From: JAPPHA01 sp963662815 | GTDB lineage: Bacteria; Pseudomonadota; Alphaproteobacteria; Rhodobacterales; Rhodobacteraceae | Reading direction: 5' to 3' | Length of the DNA: 64,000 nt | Assembly (NCBI GenBank): GCA_963662815.2 | Contig: CAXXWA010000040.1 | Coordinates: 248,001 to 312,000 of the forward strand | Shown: positions 1 to 9,286 of the stretch, one piece after another | Layout: each line of letters opens with the position of its first letter | How positions within the stretch are numbered: the first letter of the stretch is position 1 | Translations under genes and position numbers: made by a program | The notes under the pieces: model-generated | Databases searched by the model: none | Told to the model about the DNA's origin: nothing | Seen by the model: only the letters and a program-made list of their open reading frames with translations

Positions 1-1
1 G

Positions 2-247
2 AGCGCCGCTTCCGACATCGGCAGCGCGGCCGTCTATCCCGTGCGCATGGCCAAGAACCGGATGACCATCGTCAGCATCTCGGGCAAGGCGCCGGAAAGG
101 CGCGCGATCGTGCGGCTTCCGAGCGGACGCTACCTTCCAGTCAAATCCGGCCAGACCGTGGGAGGATGGCGTGTTGCGGAGATCACCGGATCGTCAATTC
201 TTCTCGTGAGCGGCAACCGGAGACGGACCCTTCAGTTTCCGGACTGA
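2..247 (+). CDS. C-terminal end of a GspC/PilP-like domain protein (5' truncated)
   Basis: Only the last 81 codons are inside the window; the gene starts upstream of base 1. The visible part is a small beta-rich domain with the pattern ERRAIVRLPSGRY, then VKSGQTVGGWRV, then a short strand-like tail ending LQFPD. This resembles the HR/PilP-type domain at the C-terminus of type II secretion GspC and type IV pilus PilP proteins, which binds partner proteins in the periplasm. The rest of the protein is not seen, so the larger assignment is uncertain. The stop codon lies 16 bases inside the 3' end of the convergent molybdopterin-binding gene. Confidence 0.6.
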   Translation, partial: SAASDIGSAAVYPVRMAKNRMTIVSISGKAPERRAIVRLPSGRYLPVKSGQTVGGWRVAEITGSSILLVSGNRRRTLQFPD

Positions 248-1846
248 CGGGCTCGCCACGCCTGCCAGTCCTCGGGCGTGTCAAGATCGACAGTTGCGCC
301 ATCGCCATCGGTCGGCACGTCCACGACAAAGTCCAGCGCGTCCGCGAGCAGTTCCCTAGCCCCCCTGTCGCCGTCGAGCAGCGCCAGATTCTCGAAGAAT
401 CTGCGGCCGAACAAGACTGGATGGCCTGCCTTCCCGTCCGCGGTCGCCGCGCGGCAGATTTCGCGCCCGTCGTCAGGCGAGAACGCCGAAACGACCCGGT
501 TCACGTGGTCGTGCGAAACATCAGGCATGTCTGCCAGCGCGACAAGCACGGCGTCCGATAGCTCCGGAACTGCGCGAAGGCCGGCGCGAAGGCTGTCGGA
601 CATGCCCGCGGGGATGTCGGGCGCCTCCACGACCTGAACCGGCAAGTCCGCGACTGCAGACCGGCGCCTGCAGTCCCCGCTCGGCACCACGACCACGATG
701 GCATCGAGCTGGCTCCGCGCCATCGCGCGCGCGGTCCGCGCGATGAGTGGCACGCCGTCCGCCTGCTCCAGCAGCTTGTCCGTGCCGCGCATGCGGGTTG
801 ACGCGCCGGCCGCCAGGAGGATGCCTGTGACATGCGCCGCCCGCGCGCCACCCGGTGCGCCAAACCTCGGTTGCGGACGCGTCGAGTTTTCTTTCAGAAG
901 GCCGCCGACCCCCATCGAAGCAATGTCGCGAGAGCCAACAGCGATCCCGCAGGCAATGCGCTCGAGAACCCAGTCTGCGCCGTTGAGGACAGGCGAACGC
1001 GCGCAACCGGGCAAGCCGATGACCGGTCTCCCGCAGTGCTCGGCAAGAAAAAGCAGATTCCCGGGATCCACGGGCATTCCGAAGCGGATGATGCGCCCTC
1101 CGGCCCTCGCCACCCCGGCTGGCGCGGAATCTCTCCGGTCGGATGTGGCGGTCGCCCCTAGAATGAAGATCATTTCGCCATTCGCACGAGTGACGGCGCC
1201 CGCGATGGCGTCCGGAACGTGATAAACGGTCTCGACGGATCGCAGGCGAATTCCAAATGCCTTGAGCCGTTCTTCGACGGACGTCCGTCCCTTCTTGGTC
1301 GCGGCATCCGAGGTGCCGCCGCTGCAGGACAGGATCAACGACGCGTTGTCGTGCTTCCTGCGATGAAGGCGAAGAACATGCTGGCCGAGAAGTTCCGAGA
1401 CGCTTTCAATGACGGGAGCTGAGACCGCGTAAGGAATGATCTTGATCGTGGCGACGAGCTGGCCGGCAGCGACCCGTGCGAAATTTGCGAGCGTCGCGAT
1501 GGTGACAGACTCATCGACCGCGTTCGCGGAGTCTATGGCAGCGGCATCGACCTCGAGAACCCCGTCGCCGCCTGCGACGAGGTTGACGCGTCCGGCAAAG
1601 GGCGCCCTGGCGGTGAAGTCCTCCGAAGACAGGCGCTGTCCTAGCGTCTCGGCAGCCCGATCCTCTCCGACATCGTCTGGCGAAGGCTCGGCAACGACTA
1701 CTTCGTCCGATTCCGGCATCAACAAGCGCGCGGATGTTTGCCTCGGTCAACCGGGTCCCCTTCCTGAGACGTCCGCGCCCCAGCCGCACGGAATGGGCAA
1801 GGATTGCCCCGGCGGCCTCGGTCGCGGAAACAGGGCCGAACCTCAA
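232..1846 (-). CDS. Fused molybdopterin-binding / MobA-like NTP transferase protein, with an apparent frameshift
   Basis: Two-domain molybdenum cofactor protein. The N-terminal half is a MoeA/MogA-like molybdopterin-binding domain; the C-terminal half (from about residue 340) is a nucleotidyltransferase of the MobA/MocA type with the signature LLAAGASTRM and a later LADMPDV, suited to moving CMP or GMP onto molybdopterin. The start at 1846 overlaps the xdhC stop by 4 bases (ATGA) and gives the family-typical opening MRFGPVSATEAAGAILAHSV. That frame is then lost: translation must change frame at bases 1707-1708, where one extra G (on the coding strand) separates ALVDAGI from DEVVVAEPSPDD. Removing one G restores DAGIDEVVVAE, which fits the family. 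This is either a recent mutation or an assembly error; a TTG at 1725 could start a shorter protein. Linked to xdhC and coxDE, so it probably prepares the cofactor for a molybdenum hydroxylase. Confidence 0.8.
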
Positions 1847-2823
1847 TGCCTTGCCCCCCGCCGAAGCCTAAGGGTGATCTCTGCCATGATCGCGACCGCG
1901 ATCTCCGCAGGCGATGACGCACCGATTTCGAGGCCTATCGGTGCGTGGATACGGTCGGACATCGAACGCGAAATTCCGGATTCCTCGAGGCGCTCGACTC
2001 GCTTCGCGTGCGTCGCACGCGACCCGAGGCAGCCGAGGTAGAAGACATCCGAAGCAAGCGCCGTCCGAATTGCCGGATCGTCGAGTTTCGGGTCGTGCGT
2101 AAGCGTCACCACGGCGGTGCGAGCATCCAGGCCGTGAGCGTGGAGCGCCTCATCTGGCCAATCCCTGACGATCGTCTCGCCCGGGAATCGTTCAGCCGAG
2201 GCAAAACTGTCCCGCGGGTCGACGAGCGTCGTCGCGTAGCCGGCAAGGTGCGCCATGGCGAGCAGCGGTTGCGCGATGTGCACGCCGCCAACCACAACCA
2301 TCCTGAGAGGCGGATTGTGTACAAGTACGAAGTCTTCGCCAACGGTCGTCGATTCGCGTTCGAAGACCCTCTGGTCGCCGTCTCGTGGCTCAAGCAGTCG
2401 CCGTTCCCAGTTCGCAAGGTTGGTGAAACAGGCGATTGCCCGCCGCTCCCTTCGCGCGTCGCAAATGGACGCGATCAGGTCCGGGTCCGGACCGGCGCCA
2501 ACGCCAATGGGCTCCACCAGTACTCGAATGTTGCCGCCGCAGGCGAGTCCGACCGAGAATGCCTCCTCGTTGCTGACGCCGTACTCCAGAATCCGGCATC
2601 TGCCGTCGCCGAGCGCCTCGAGGGATTCGGCGACGACCGCGCCTTCGACGCAACCGCCGGAAACGGATCCCTCGATCTCCGACCGAGACGACACCGCAAG
2701 CTGCGACCCCACCGGCCGCGGCGCGGATCCCCAGGTGGAAATGACCGTCGCCAGCACCGCGCCCCTGCCGTCCCGATGCCACTCGAGCGCAGTCTCCGGA
2801 ATCCTGTTGAAGCGTTCAGCCAA
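1843..2823 (-). CDS. xdhC: XdhC family molybdenum hydroxylase accessory protein
   Basis: 326-residue XdhC/CoxI-family protein. Members bind and sulfurate molybdenum cofactor and hand it to xanthine dehydrogenase or CO dehydrogenase-like enzymes in the cytoplasm. The N-terminal XdhC/CoxI domain shows TVISTWGSAPRPVGS and SGGCVEGAVV; the C-terminal part is a Rossmann-like domain beginning MVVVGGVHIAQPLLAMA and containing YLGCLGSRATHAKR. It overlaps coxE by 8 bases upstream and the cofactor nucleotidyltransferase gene by 4 bases downstream, so translational coupling in one minus-strand operon is likely. The hydroxylase structural subunits themselves are not in the window. Confidence 0.92.
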   Translation of the reverse strand: MAERFNRIPETALEWHRDGRGAVLATVISTWGSAPRPVGSQLAVSSRSEIEGSVSGGCVEGAVVAESLEALGDGRCRILEYGVSNEEAFSVGLACGGNIRVLVEPIGVGAGPDPDLIASICDARRERRAIACFTNLANWERRLLEPRDGDQRVFERESTTVGEDFVLVHNPPLRMVVVGGVHIAQPLLAMAHLAGYATTLVDPRDSFASAERFPGETIVRDWPDEALHAHGLDARTAVVTLTHDPKLDDPAIRTALASDVFYLGCLGSRATHAKRVERLEESGISRSMSDRIHAPIGLEIGASSPAEIAVAIMAEITLRLRRGARH

Positions 2824-4024
2824 GGCCTCCTCCCCCTTCCACGGCTCCGGGCTCCCGACCGCTCAGAATGTCGGCGAGGCTCTCGATCGATGTCAGATTG
2901 TGTCCCGGAATCAACCGGTGGACATGTCTATGCAGGGCCCGGACTCCCGCTGCCCGGGGCTGGAACCCGTCCCAGCGAAGGAGGGGATTGAGCCAGATGA
3001 ATTCCCGGCAGGACAGGCGCAGGCGATCTGCCTCATGCGAGAGTTCCTCGGTGTCGCCGCGGTCGAGACCATCCGAAATCAGCAGCACGACCGCACCGGA
3101 TCCGAGGCATCTGCGCGACCAGTCCCGGTTGAAGGTTCTGAGGCAGCTCCCGATCCTGGTCCCGCCGTCCCAATCCCGCGACTCCCGGCCAACCGCCGCC
3201 AGCGCCGCGTCAGGATCGCTGTTGGCGAGGTGCCGTCCGATGTTGGTCAGGCGCGTCCCGAAGGTGAAGCCGAAGACGCGCATCCGGCGGGTCGTGGCCG
3301 CGTGTGCGGCCGCGTGAAGAAACTGGAGCAGCATCCGGCTGTACGACGACATCGATCCGGAAATGTCGCAAAGCGCAACCAGGTTTGGCGACCTGAAAAC
3401 ACGCTGCCGCCGCACGATGGCTTGCACTTCGCCTCCGGAACGGATCGCGCGTCTCAGCGTCGCTCGCCGCTCCGGCAGGTGGCCGGCGCTGCGGACCCGA
3501 GTTCGCCTGCTCGGAAGAGGTCTCATCCGGATGTCGAGGGCGGATATCGCACGCCTGGCCGCGTCCTGTTCGGCCAGAGTCATCTGTTCGAAGTCCTTCG
3601 TCTTGAGTTTCTCGGCTGCAGAATACGTCAGTGCGCCATCGACTTCGACCAAATCCGAATCGCTGTTTCCCGCAGTCCGGTCGGGAAGTTCGATTCCCCG
3701 ACCGTCGAGCAGCGCCTCTGCCGCGCGGCGTTCCGCCGGTACCGGAACCGGCGTCGGATTCGCTCCCCTGACGGCAGGCACAAGCAACGACATCATATGC
3801 TCGTGATACTGCGGGTCGCGCCAGAACAGGCGAAAGACCTGCGCGAAGACATCCAGATGTTCCGGCCTCGAAACGAAGCAGGGGCGCAGCACGTGGAAAA
3901 ATCGGGCCCGGTCGCGAAAGCCGGCGGCCAGCACTGCGCGGGTGGCGCCGATGACCTGACCGGGTCCGACCGGAATGCCCGCGCGCCGAAGCGCGCGGGC
4001 GAAATGCATTATGTTGGCTGTCAT
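2816..4024 (-). CDS. coxE: CoxE-like VWA domain protein
   Basis: 402-residue protein of the CoxE family, partner of the MoxR ATPase CoxD. In carbon monoxide dehydrogenase clusters CoxD and CoxE act together in maturing the Mo-Cu or Mo-S active site. The C-terminal von Willebrand A domain has the metal-ion-dependent adhesion motif CDISGSMSSYSR and a later LLISDGLDRGD. The N-terminal helical region (ALRRAGIPVGPGQVI) is typical. The start at ATG 4024 gives the family-like MTANIMHFARALRRAG; the reading frame stays open further upstream, into coxD, but that part has no family character. It lies 38 bases after coxD and overlaps xdhC. Confidence 0.88.
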   Translation of the reverse strand: MTANIMHFARALRRAGIPVGPGQVIGATRAVLAAGFRDRARFFHVLRPCFVSRPEHLDVFAQVFRLFWRDPQYHEHMMSLLVPAVRGANPTPVPVPAERRAAEALLDGRGIELPDRTAGNSDSDLVEVDGALTYSAAEKLKTKDFEQMTLAEQDAARRAISALDIRMRPLPSRRTRVRSAGHLPERRATLRRAIRSGGEVQAIVRRQRVFRSPNLVALCDISGSMSSYSRMLLQFLHAAAHAATTRRMRVFGFTFGTRLTNIGRHLANSDPDAALAAVGRESRDWDGGTRIGSCLRTFNRDWSRRCLGSGAVVLLISDGLDRGDTEELSHEADRLRLSCREFIWLNPLLRWDGFQPRAAGVRALHRHVHRLIPGHNLTSIESLADILSGREPGAVEGGGGLG

Positions 4025-4062
4025 GCAACCTGGTTCCGGATTCCACTGTTCCGGGAGCGACG

Positions 4063-4989
4063 TCACTGAACCGTTCCCGCAGCCTGCAGCAAGCGCTCCC
4101 CTGACGCGGCGAGAATGCGCGCCGCCTCCGATTCCGGCAGGCGGGAAATGTCGTCGCGGTACTTCAGGAGGGCACCGGCAGTATCGGCGATCGTCCCCGG
4201 CGACAGTTCGAACCTGTCGAGCGCGACCAGGCACTTGGCCCAGTCTATGGTTTCCGCAACACCCGGCTTCTTGAAGAGATCCTCCGTCCGGAGCTCCTGA
4301 ACAAAGGCCACGACCTGCCGAGACAGTTTGCCGCCCGCGTCCGGCACTCTCGCTGCGAGTATTTCCATTTCCCGCTCGAAGTCGGGAAACTCGACCCAGT
4401 GGTACAGGCATCGGCGCTTCAGCGCATCGTGCACTTCCCTGGTGCGGTTGGACGTCAGGATGACAACCGGCGGCGCTTCCGCAGACACCGTTCCGATCTC
4501 CGGGATCGTCACTTGGTAGTCCGAAAGCGCTTCCAGGAGGAATGCCTCAAAGGGCTCGTCCGCCCTGTCGATCTCGTCGATGAGCAGGACTGGCGCTCCG
4601 CCAGGCTGCGGCCTCATCGCGGCAAGCAATGGCCGCTCGACTAGGAACGCGGAGGAGAAGAGTTCGGCGTTGAGTTCTGACCGCTCCGTCTGCCCGGCGG
4701 CTTCTGCCGTCCGGATCGCGATGATTTGCGCAGCGAAGTTCCATTCGTAGACCGCCGTTCCGGCATCGAGACCCTCGTAGCACTGCAACCGGATCAAGCG
4801 CCGGCCGAGACCAGATGCAATCGCCTTGGCGGTCTCCGTCTTCCCGACTCCCGCCTCTCCCTCGAGGAAAAGAGGGCGCGACAGGTTCAGCGACAAGAAC
4901 AGGACAGTTGCGAGCGCATCGCCGCAAACATAGCCAGTGCGTGACATCAGCAGACGCGTTTCGTCAATCGATCCCGGGATTCCAGCCAT
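4063..4989 (-). CDS. coxD: MoxR family AAA+ ATPase, CoxD
   Basis: AAA+ ATPase of the MoxR group. Walker A is GEAGVGKT, Walker B is VLLIDEIDRAD, and an ILTSNRTREVHDAL segment carries the sensor 1 region. CoxD is known as a membrane-associated chaperone-like ATPase that helps sulfuration and copper insertion in CO dehydrogenase, working with the VWA protein CoxE encoded just downstream. The start at ATG 4989 is preferred over an upstream ATG at 5013 because AAGGAG lies six bases before it. First gene of the coxD-coxE-xdhC-cofactor transferase operon. A coxG homologue is found at 23348, away from this group. The target enzyme could be any molybdenum hydroxylase, since no cox structural genes are visible. 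Confidence 0.88.
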   Translation of the reverse strand: MAGIPGSIDETRLLMSRTGYVCGDALATVLFLSLNLSRPLFLEGEAGVGKTETAKAIASGLGRRLIRLQCYEGLDAGTAVYEWNFAAQIIAIRTAEAAGQTERSELNAELFSSAFLVERPLLAAMRPQPGGAPVLLIDEIDRADEPFEAFLLEALSDYQVTIPEIGTVSAEAPPVVILTSNRTREVHDALKRRCLYHWVEFPDFEREMEILAARVPDAGGKLSRQVVAFVQELRTEDLFKKPGVAETIDWAKCLVALDRFELSPGTIADTAGALLKYRDDISRLPESEAARILAASGERLLQAAGTVQ

Positions 4990-5146
4990 GCCTTGCTCCT
5001 TCGTCCGTGTCATCTTGACGCGCGCGCGGGTTAGTTCAAGTCCCGAGGCGTGTTCGACCGACCGCTTTCGCCGGATTCCTCAACGCCGGCGGTTCCGCGA
5101 ATCCGGTGGCAGGCGCGCTCTTGATGTTGCCGGGACGAAGCGGATT

Positions 5147-6532
5147 CTACAGGAGAATCGCTGCCGCAAGCGCGAGAAAGCTGAAGAACCCGACCACGTC
5201 CGTGACCGTCGTCACGAAGGCGCCGGATGCGAGGGCAGGATCTATGCCGATCCTGTCCAGCCCAATGGGAATGAAAATGCCTGCGAGGCCGGCTACCAAA
5301 AGGTTTCCGATCATGGCGAGCCCGAGCACTGCGCCGAGCACCGGAGACCCGAACCAGATGATCCCGACGACGCCAGAGATCGCGGCGAAGACGAACCCGT
5401 TCAAAAGGCCCACGAGCAGTTCCCGCCGGATGACCCTGCCCGCATTGGCGGCCGTCAGGTCTTTCGTCGCAATGGCCCGGACGGCAACTGTCAATGTCTG
5501 CGTGCCCGCGTTTCCCCCCATTGACGCCACGATCGGCATCAGGACGGCGAGCGCCACGATCGCCTCTATCGTGCCTGCGAACTGGGCGATGACGATCGAC
5601 GCGACTACCGATGTCGCGAGGTTCGCGGCCAGCCAGGGGAAACGCTGCCGGGTGGTGGCGGCGACACCATCCGTGAGACTTTCGCCCGAACCGACGCCAG
5701 CCAGCCGCATCATGTCTTCTTCCGCCTCTTCGTCGAGGACATCCATCGCGTCATCAATGGTGATGACTCCGATCAGCCGCCCGCCCTCGTCGACAACCGG
5801 TGCCGAAACCATGTGGTACTGATTGAACGCGTACGCGACGTCGCCCTGGCCTTGGGTCGCGGGAATCGTTCGGAAGTCCTCGTTCATCAAGTCTACGAGC
5901 CTGCCGGCGCGCGGCGCCGACATCAGGCTGGACAGCGCCACCATGCCCTTCGGACTCATTCCCGGGTCGACGATCACCACGTCGTAGAAACGGTCCGGCA
6001 GGTTCCGGGATTCGCGCAGACTGTCGATGGCATCGCCGACTGTCCAGTGCGTCGGCGCCGACACCAGTTCGCGCTGCATGAGGCGCGCCGCAGAATCCTC
6101 CGGGTATCCAAGGGACTGCATGACCGCCGCGCGATCCGGTGCCGGGAGCGCGTCGAGCACGCGCTCCTGCAGCGGCCCCTCCATGTCTTCGACGATGTCG
6201 ACGACGTCGTCGGTCTCAAGATCCCGGACCGCTTCCTTGACGACATCGTTCGGAATCCTCCGGAAGAGCTCCGATAGAAGGCCTTCATCGAGTTCAGGGA
6301 GCACATCGCCGTCGAGGTCACTGCCCCAGAGCGCAACCAGGCCGGCACTTTCTTCATGACCGATCTGTTCGAGGAGATCAGCGATGTCCGCAGCGTGCAG
6401 CGGTTCGAGCGCCTTGACCAGCGCGCCCCGGTCGCCCGCCCCGACGGCCACACGGACATCTTCGATGACGCCGGATGCGATTTCGTAGGCGCGATCCCCC
6501 GTCCCGATGTCGTTGTCGGAAGTTTCGTTCAT
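5147..6532 (-). CDS. mgtE: Magnesium transporter MgtE
   Basis: 461-residue MgtE channel. Order of domains: N-terminal acidic helical domain (repeats such as LHAADIADLLEQI, about residues 45-140), two CBS domains (about 140-260, ending near the acidic DEEAEEDMM), then five membrane helices from about residue 290 to the end. The pore region shows SMGGNAGTQTLTVAVRAIA and a conserved C-terminal FVTTVTDVVGFFSFL. Family members sense intracellular magnesium through the N and CBS domains and close the pore when it is plentiful. Length is normal. It is a single gene, 157 bases upstream (in its own direction) of the coxD start. Confidence 0.95.
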   Translation of the reverse strand: MNETSDNDIGTGDRAYEIASGVIEDVRVAVGAGDRGALVKALEPLHAADIADLLEQIGHEESAGLVALWGSDLDGDVLPELDEGLLSELFRRIPNDVVKEAVRDLETDDVVDIVEDMEGPLQERVLDALPAPDRAAVMQSLGYPEDSAARLMQRELVSAPTHWTVGDAIDSLRESRNLPDRFYDVVIVDPGMSPKGMVALSSLMSAPRAGRLVDLMNEDFRTIPATQGQGDVAYAFNQYHMVSAPVVDEGGRLIGVITIDDAMDVLDEEAEEDMMRLAGVGSGESLTDGVAATTRQRFPWLAANLATSVVASIVIAQFAGTIEAIVALAVLMPIVASMGGNAGTQTLTVAVRAIATKDLTAANAGRVIRRELLVGLLNGFVFAAISGVVGIIWFGSPVLGAVLGLAMIGNLLVAGLAGIFIPIGLDRIGIDPALASGAFVTTVTDVVGFFSFLALAAAILL

Positions 6533-7089
6533 TAAGTCACCAGGCTGGCCCGTGCGCTCTATAACATTGCGGACGGTGCAACAATGTCATTCAAGTCGCA
6601 GCCGCCCGCGTCAGCTCCCCTGGGGTTGCCGCAATACGTCGACATATCCCAAAGGACTGACGCGTCCACTCTTTCCGGCAAATGGACCGGCCAAGGATTG
6701 CGGCAAGAATTGAACTGTCCAGGAAGTTGTCCACGGTAGTGAATCCGACCAATGCGCATTTCGGACGCCAGTATCTTGGAACCGCGATCTAAGGAAGATG
6801 GCCTACAGAGGTTTCAATGGGCCCCTGGCGCAAGCGTAGCGGCGCGGAAGCGTTCGGTCTTTTTCAGCTTTTCCACCTCCGGCGCATCGAACCTGCGGAA
6901 AGCATTTGGCAAGTCTTCCGTAAACGGCGTCCTCCGATAACATGCCGGAATCCCAATTCCCGAACGCCGCAAACCGCAAACCGCAGCATCCGGCCCGCTG
7001 TCCGATTCGGCGAACCGGGCCCAGTCGGCTTGAACTTTCGAACGTTGCGGCTCGGTGCCGCCGCTCGTTAGGCCTCGGCCGCTTGCCTC
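6533..7089. other. Gene-free stretch upstream of mgtE
   Basis: About 550 bases between the mgtE start and the end of the recognisable PIN remnant. Frames are open in places, but no conserved domain, start signal or RNA structure was recognised. Part of it may be the eroded 3' side of the PIN gene region. Confidence 0.4.
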
Positions 7090-7470
7090 GAAAACGGACT
7101 CTCTGGAGCCACGTCTTCGCGTAGTGTTTCCTGAGAGTGGTTTTCGGCAGACAACCGACTCCTTCAAGCAACGCTTCGAGAGAAACGATCCGTTTCCGAA
7201 AACCCACGTCTGACTCCGAATCGCCAATTCAGCGCGTTCCCTGCTTCCAGCGGTGTGCACGCCCGCCAGCGATGCCAGCAAATGGCTCGCGACGATCAAC
7301 TGCTCCGACCGCCGCATCCGAACACCGGTCTGCGTCTCCGTTACGCAGTCTTCAACGGTTTCCACGCTGTACCCGCCAGCCAGCGCCCGCCATGCGCCAA
7401 TCCGTTGCGACTCGATGATCGCGTTGGTGTCCAGGAAAACCGGCGTGCTACGATTGGCTGATCCACTCAC
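7090..7470 (-). pseudogene. Decayed PIN-domain toxin next to ImmA/IrrE regulator
   Basis: The start is good: ATG at 7470 overlaps the regulator stop by 4 bases and is followed by PVFLDTNAIIES, the first acidic motif of a PIN nuclease, and then SVETVEDCVTETQTG and SRERAELAIR. After about residue 88 the frame becomes meaningless. The family-like continuation, GFRKRIVSLEALLEGVG followed by TTLRKHYAKTWL, lies in another frame at about 7207-7095. The middle part with the later acidic residues appears deleted. So this is a toxin inactivated by a deletion plus frameshift, leaving its regulator intact. The PIN call rests on the N-terminal motif and context. Confidence 0.6.
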
Positions 7471-8591
7471 AGGCCGATCGGACAGTCGAGGCCGTGGACC
7501 GAAAAGAACTCCTCTAAGCCTTCGACGGAAACACCGAGCAGCTTCGCCGAACGACGGACAGATACATGTCCTTGCTCAATTGCCAACGCAACAACCTCCG
7601 CGAGCGGCCGCGAAAACAAAGGCGGCGGTGCTTCCTCTGCCTTCTCGCGACCATTGTTTCCCAAAGCGGATTGCGGAATCGCAAGCGCCCTCGCTTTATT
7701 CAAGTGCCGAAGCGCGACCAGACGCCACCTCAACGCGGACGAGGTTACATTCAATTCATCCGCAGTGTCGTTCAGGCGCACGATCAAGTCTTCCCCGTCC
7801 AGTTGCCCCCAATCGCCGAACGAGTCGACCACCATCTTCGGCATCAGCACCGCCGCCGCAAAATTGTTGGCGAGTTGCTCCACCCGGTTGCCCCCGAAAT
7901 CCCGGGCATCTTCCACATGCTCGGGAGGCATCGCGTCCCAAGTCAGGATGTGAAACAGTTCATGCGCCAGGTCGAAGTTGCGTCGTCCCTCAACTTCGTT
8001 CCTGGATATCAGCACCGTGTCCAGTTCAGGCAAGCGGCACGCGGCAGCGGAAATCCCCTGGTAGGCATCGACCATGAGCACGAGAATTCCCAGTCGAACC
8101 TGCATCGCTTCTTCGAGTTGACGCGCCGGTACATCCCCCAGCCCGCATTCGGCGGAAAACCGCTCGCCCGCGTCAGCCGCCTCGTCCAGACTCGAGTGCC
8201 TGGTCAGTCCGAGCGCCCGCCGCATCAACGGCGGCTGCCGACCGACTTGAGCGCTCATTGCCCGATAGGCGCCGATCCACCGGCTCGCAACTTGCTCGTA
8301 TTCCCCTAGTTCGGCTAGTCCCACGCCCCTCTGCCGCCAAGAGAACAGTCCCTCGCCATCGAGCCGAAAGGGATCAGTGAAGTAGTCGAGCGGCACCTCC
8401 AGCTTTTCGACGGCCAACAGAAGTTCACCCGCCGTCACTCGCCGAATTCCAGTCTCAATGGCCGATACTGTCTGCCGGTCTTTGAACCCGAGCAAACTCG
8501 CAATGCCGTCCTGCGAAAGCCCGCGTTCCTTTCTAAGCGCCTTGATTCTTGTGCCGACAAGTTGACCTGCCACCAAACTTCTCCCAGTCAT
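7467..8591 (-). CDS. XRE-family regulator with ImmA/IrrE metallopeptidase domain (antitoxin type)
   Basis: 374 residues from the ATG at 8591. The N-terminal helix-turn-helix (about residues 12-60: KALRKERGLSQDGIASLLGF and QTVSAIETG) is followed by an ImmA/IrrE zinc peptidase domain with the HExxH motif in DLAHELFHILTW and the third ligand region near RVEQLANNFAAAVLMPK. A C-terminal stretch (about 320-370) looks like a second small HTH-like unit. Such proteins act as antitoxins or stress regulators and can be cut or can cut partners. The gene overlaps the PIN remnant by 4 bases, as in a toxin-antitoxin pair. A 12-base perfect inverted repeat covers its start codon, which suggests self-repression. 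An upstream non-ATG start is possible but lies beyond the repeat. Confidence 0.85.
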   Translation of the reverse strand: MTGRSLVAGQLVGTRIKALRKERGLSQDGIASLLGFKDRQTVSAIETGIRRVTAGELLLAVEKLEVPLDYFTDPFRLDGEGLFSWRQRGVGLAELGEYEQVASRWIGAYRAMSAQVGRQPPLMRRALGLTRHSSLDEAADAGERFSAECGLGDVPARQLEEAMQVRLGILVLMVDAYQGISAAACRLPELDTVLISRNEVEGRRNFDLAHELFHILTWDAMPPEHVEDARDFGGNRVEQLANNFAAAVLMPKMVVDSFGDWGQLDGEDLIVRLNDTADELNVTSSALRWRLVALRHLNKARALAIPQSALGNNGREKAEEAPPPLFSRPLAEVVALAIEQGHVSVRRSAKLLGVSVEGLEEFFSVHGLDCPIGL

Positions 8592-8623
8592 ATTTCTTGC
8601 ATTTTTACAATTGCAAGAAATAT
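8590..8623. promoter_or_regulatory. Inverted repeat operator over the start of the XRE-ImmA gene
   Basis: Perfect 12-base arms ATATTTCTTGCA (8590-8601) and TGCAAGAAATAT (8612-8623) are separated by 10 bases, so arm centres are 22 bases apart, about two DNA turns. The sequence is AT-rich in a GC-rich region. The left arm contains the start codon of the XRE-family gene on the minus strand. This is the expected place for an autorepressor site; binding is inferred, not shown. Confidence 0.6.
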
Positions 8624-9286
8624 AGGCAAAGCTCAATTTGCACGCAACCGTTATTGAGCGAAACCGCTACGCAGCAATCTTCTGGCCTGCCGGTTCATTT
8701 TTTTGGGCTTGACGCTCAGTCGGAGTCGACAGCCCCGCTGGCTGCCCCATCCTTGGCCTCGATTTTGCTATTCTTCCCCCCGTTGACGAACCGCTGTCGA
8801 AAGGGACGGCGACACGCCATCCCGATCGGGGCAAAATCCTCAATGTCACGATCCAACATCAGGACGGTCACTTTGCTTCGCCTGTAGATGATGAACGACC
8901 TGACGAGGATGGCCTGGCTGGCTGACACTGACAACACGCAGAGTGACTTCATTCTCAGGATTCGCCGACTGCTGGCCAAACAGACATGCCCGCACGCCAA
9001 TCACCGGACCGCCTTGGCACCAATCAAATTCGGGCCTGGCTCAAGTGGCGGACCGGCATAGGGCTCGGACGCTTCTCGACAAGCATCGCCTTCCCGGTTT
9101 GAAACATGTCTGCCAGACTCCCGGTTGGCTGGCTTTGAAACCCCTACCTCACGCTTTCGATTACCTTACGGCCATCTCGGCATTCGTTTCCTGCCGCAAC
9201 CGTCGTCGCATCGAATTCGGCCAGCGAAGGATTGCCAAAATGCAATTGCAATCTCGTGGATAGGCAATAACCAAAGCGACCAGCGA
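8624..9286. other. Gene-free stretch between regulator and puuD
   Basis: About 660 bases with only short open frames on both strands. No protein family, RNA gene or insertion-sequence end was recognised. It may be eroded coding sequence. Confidence 0.4.

Noticed and set aside
2255..4069. Long plus-strand open frame opposite xdhC and coxE
   Set aside because: It mirrors well-supported minus-strand genes, has no family character and is rich in Arg, Ser and Pro, as expected for an antisense frame in GC-rich DNA.
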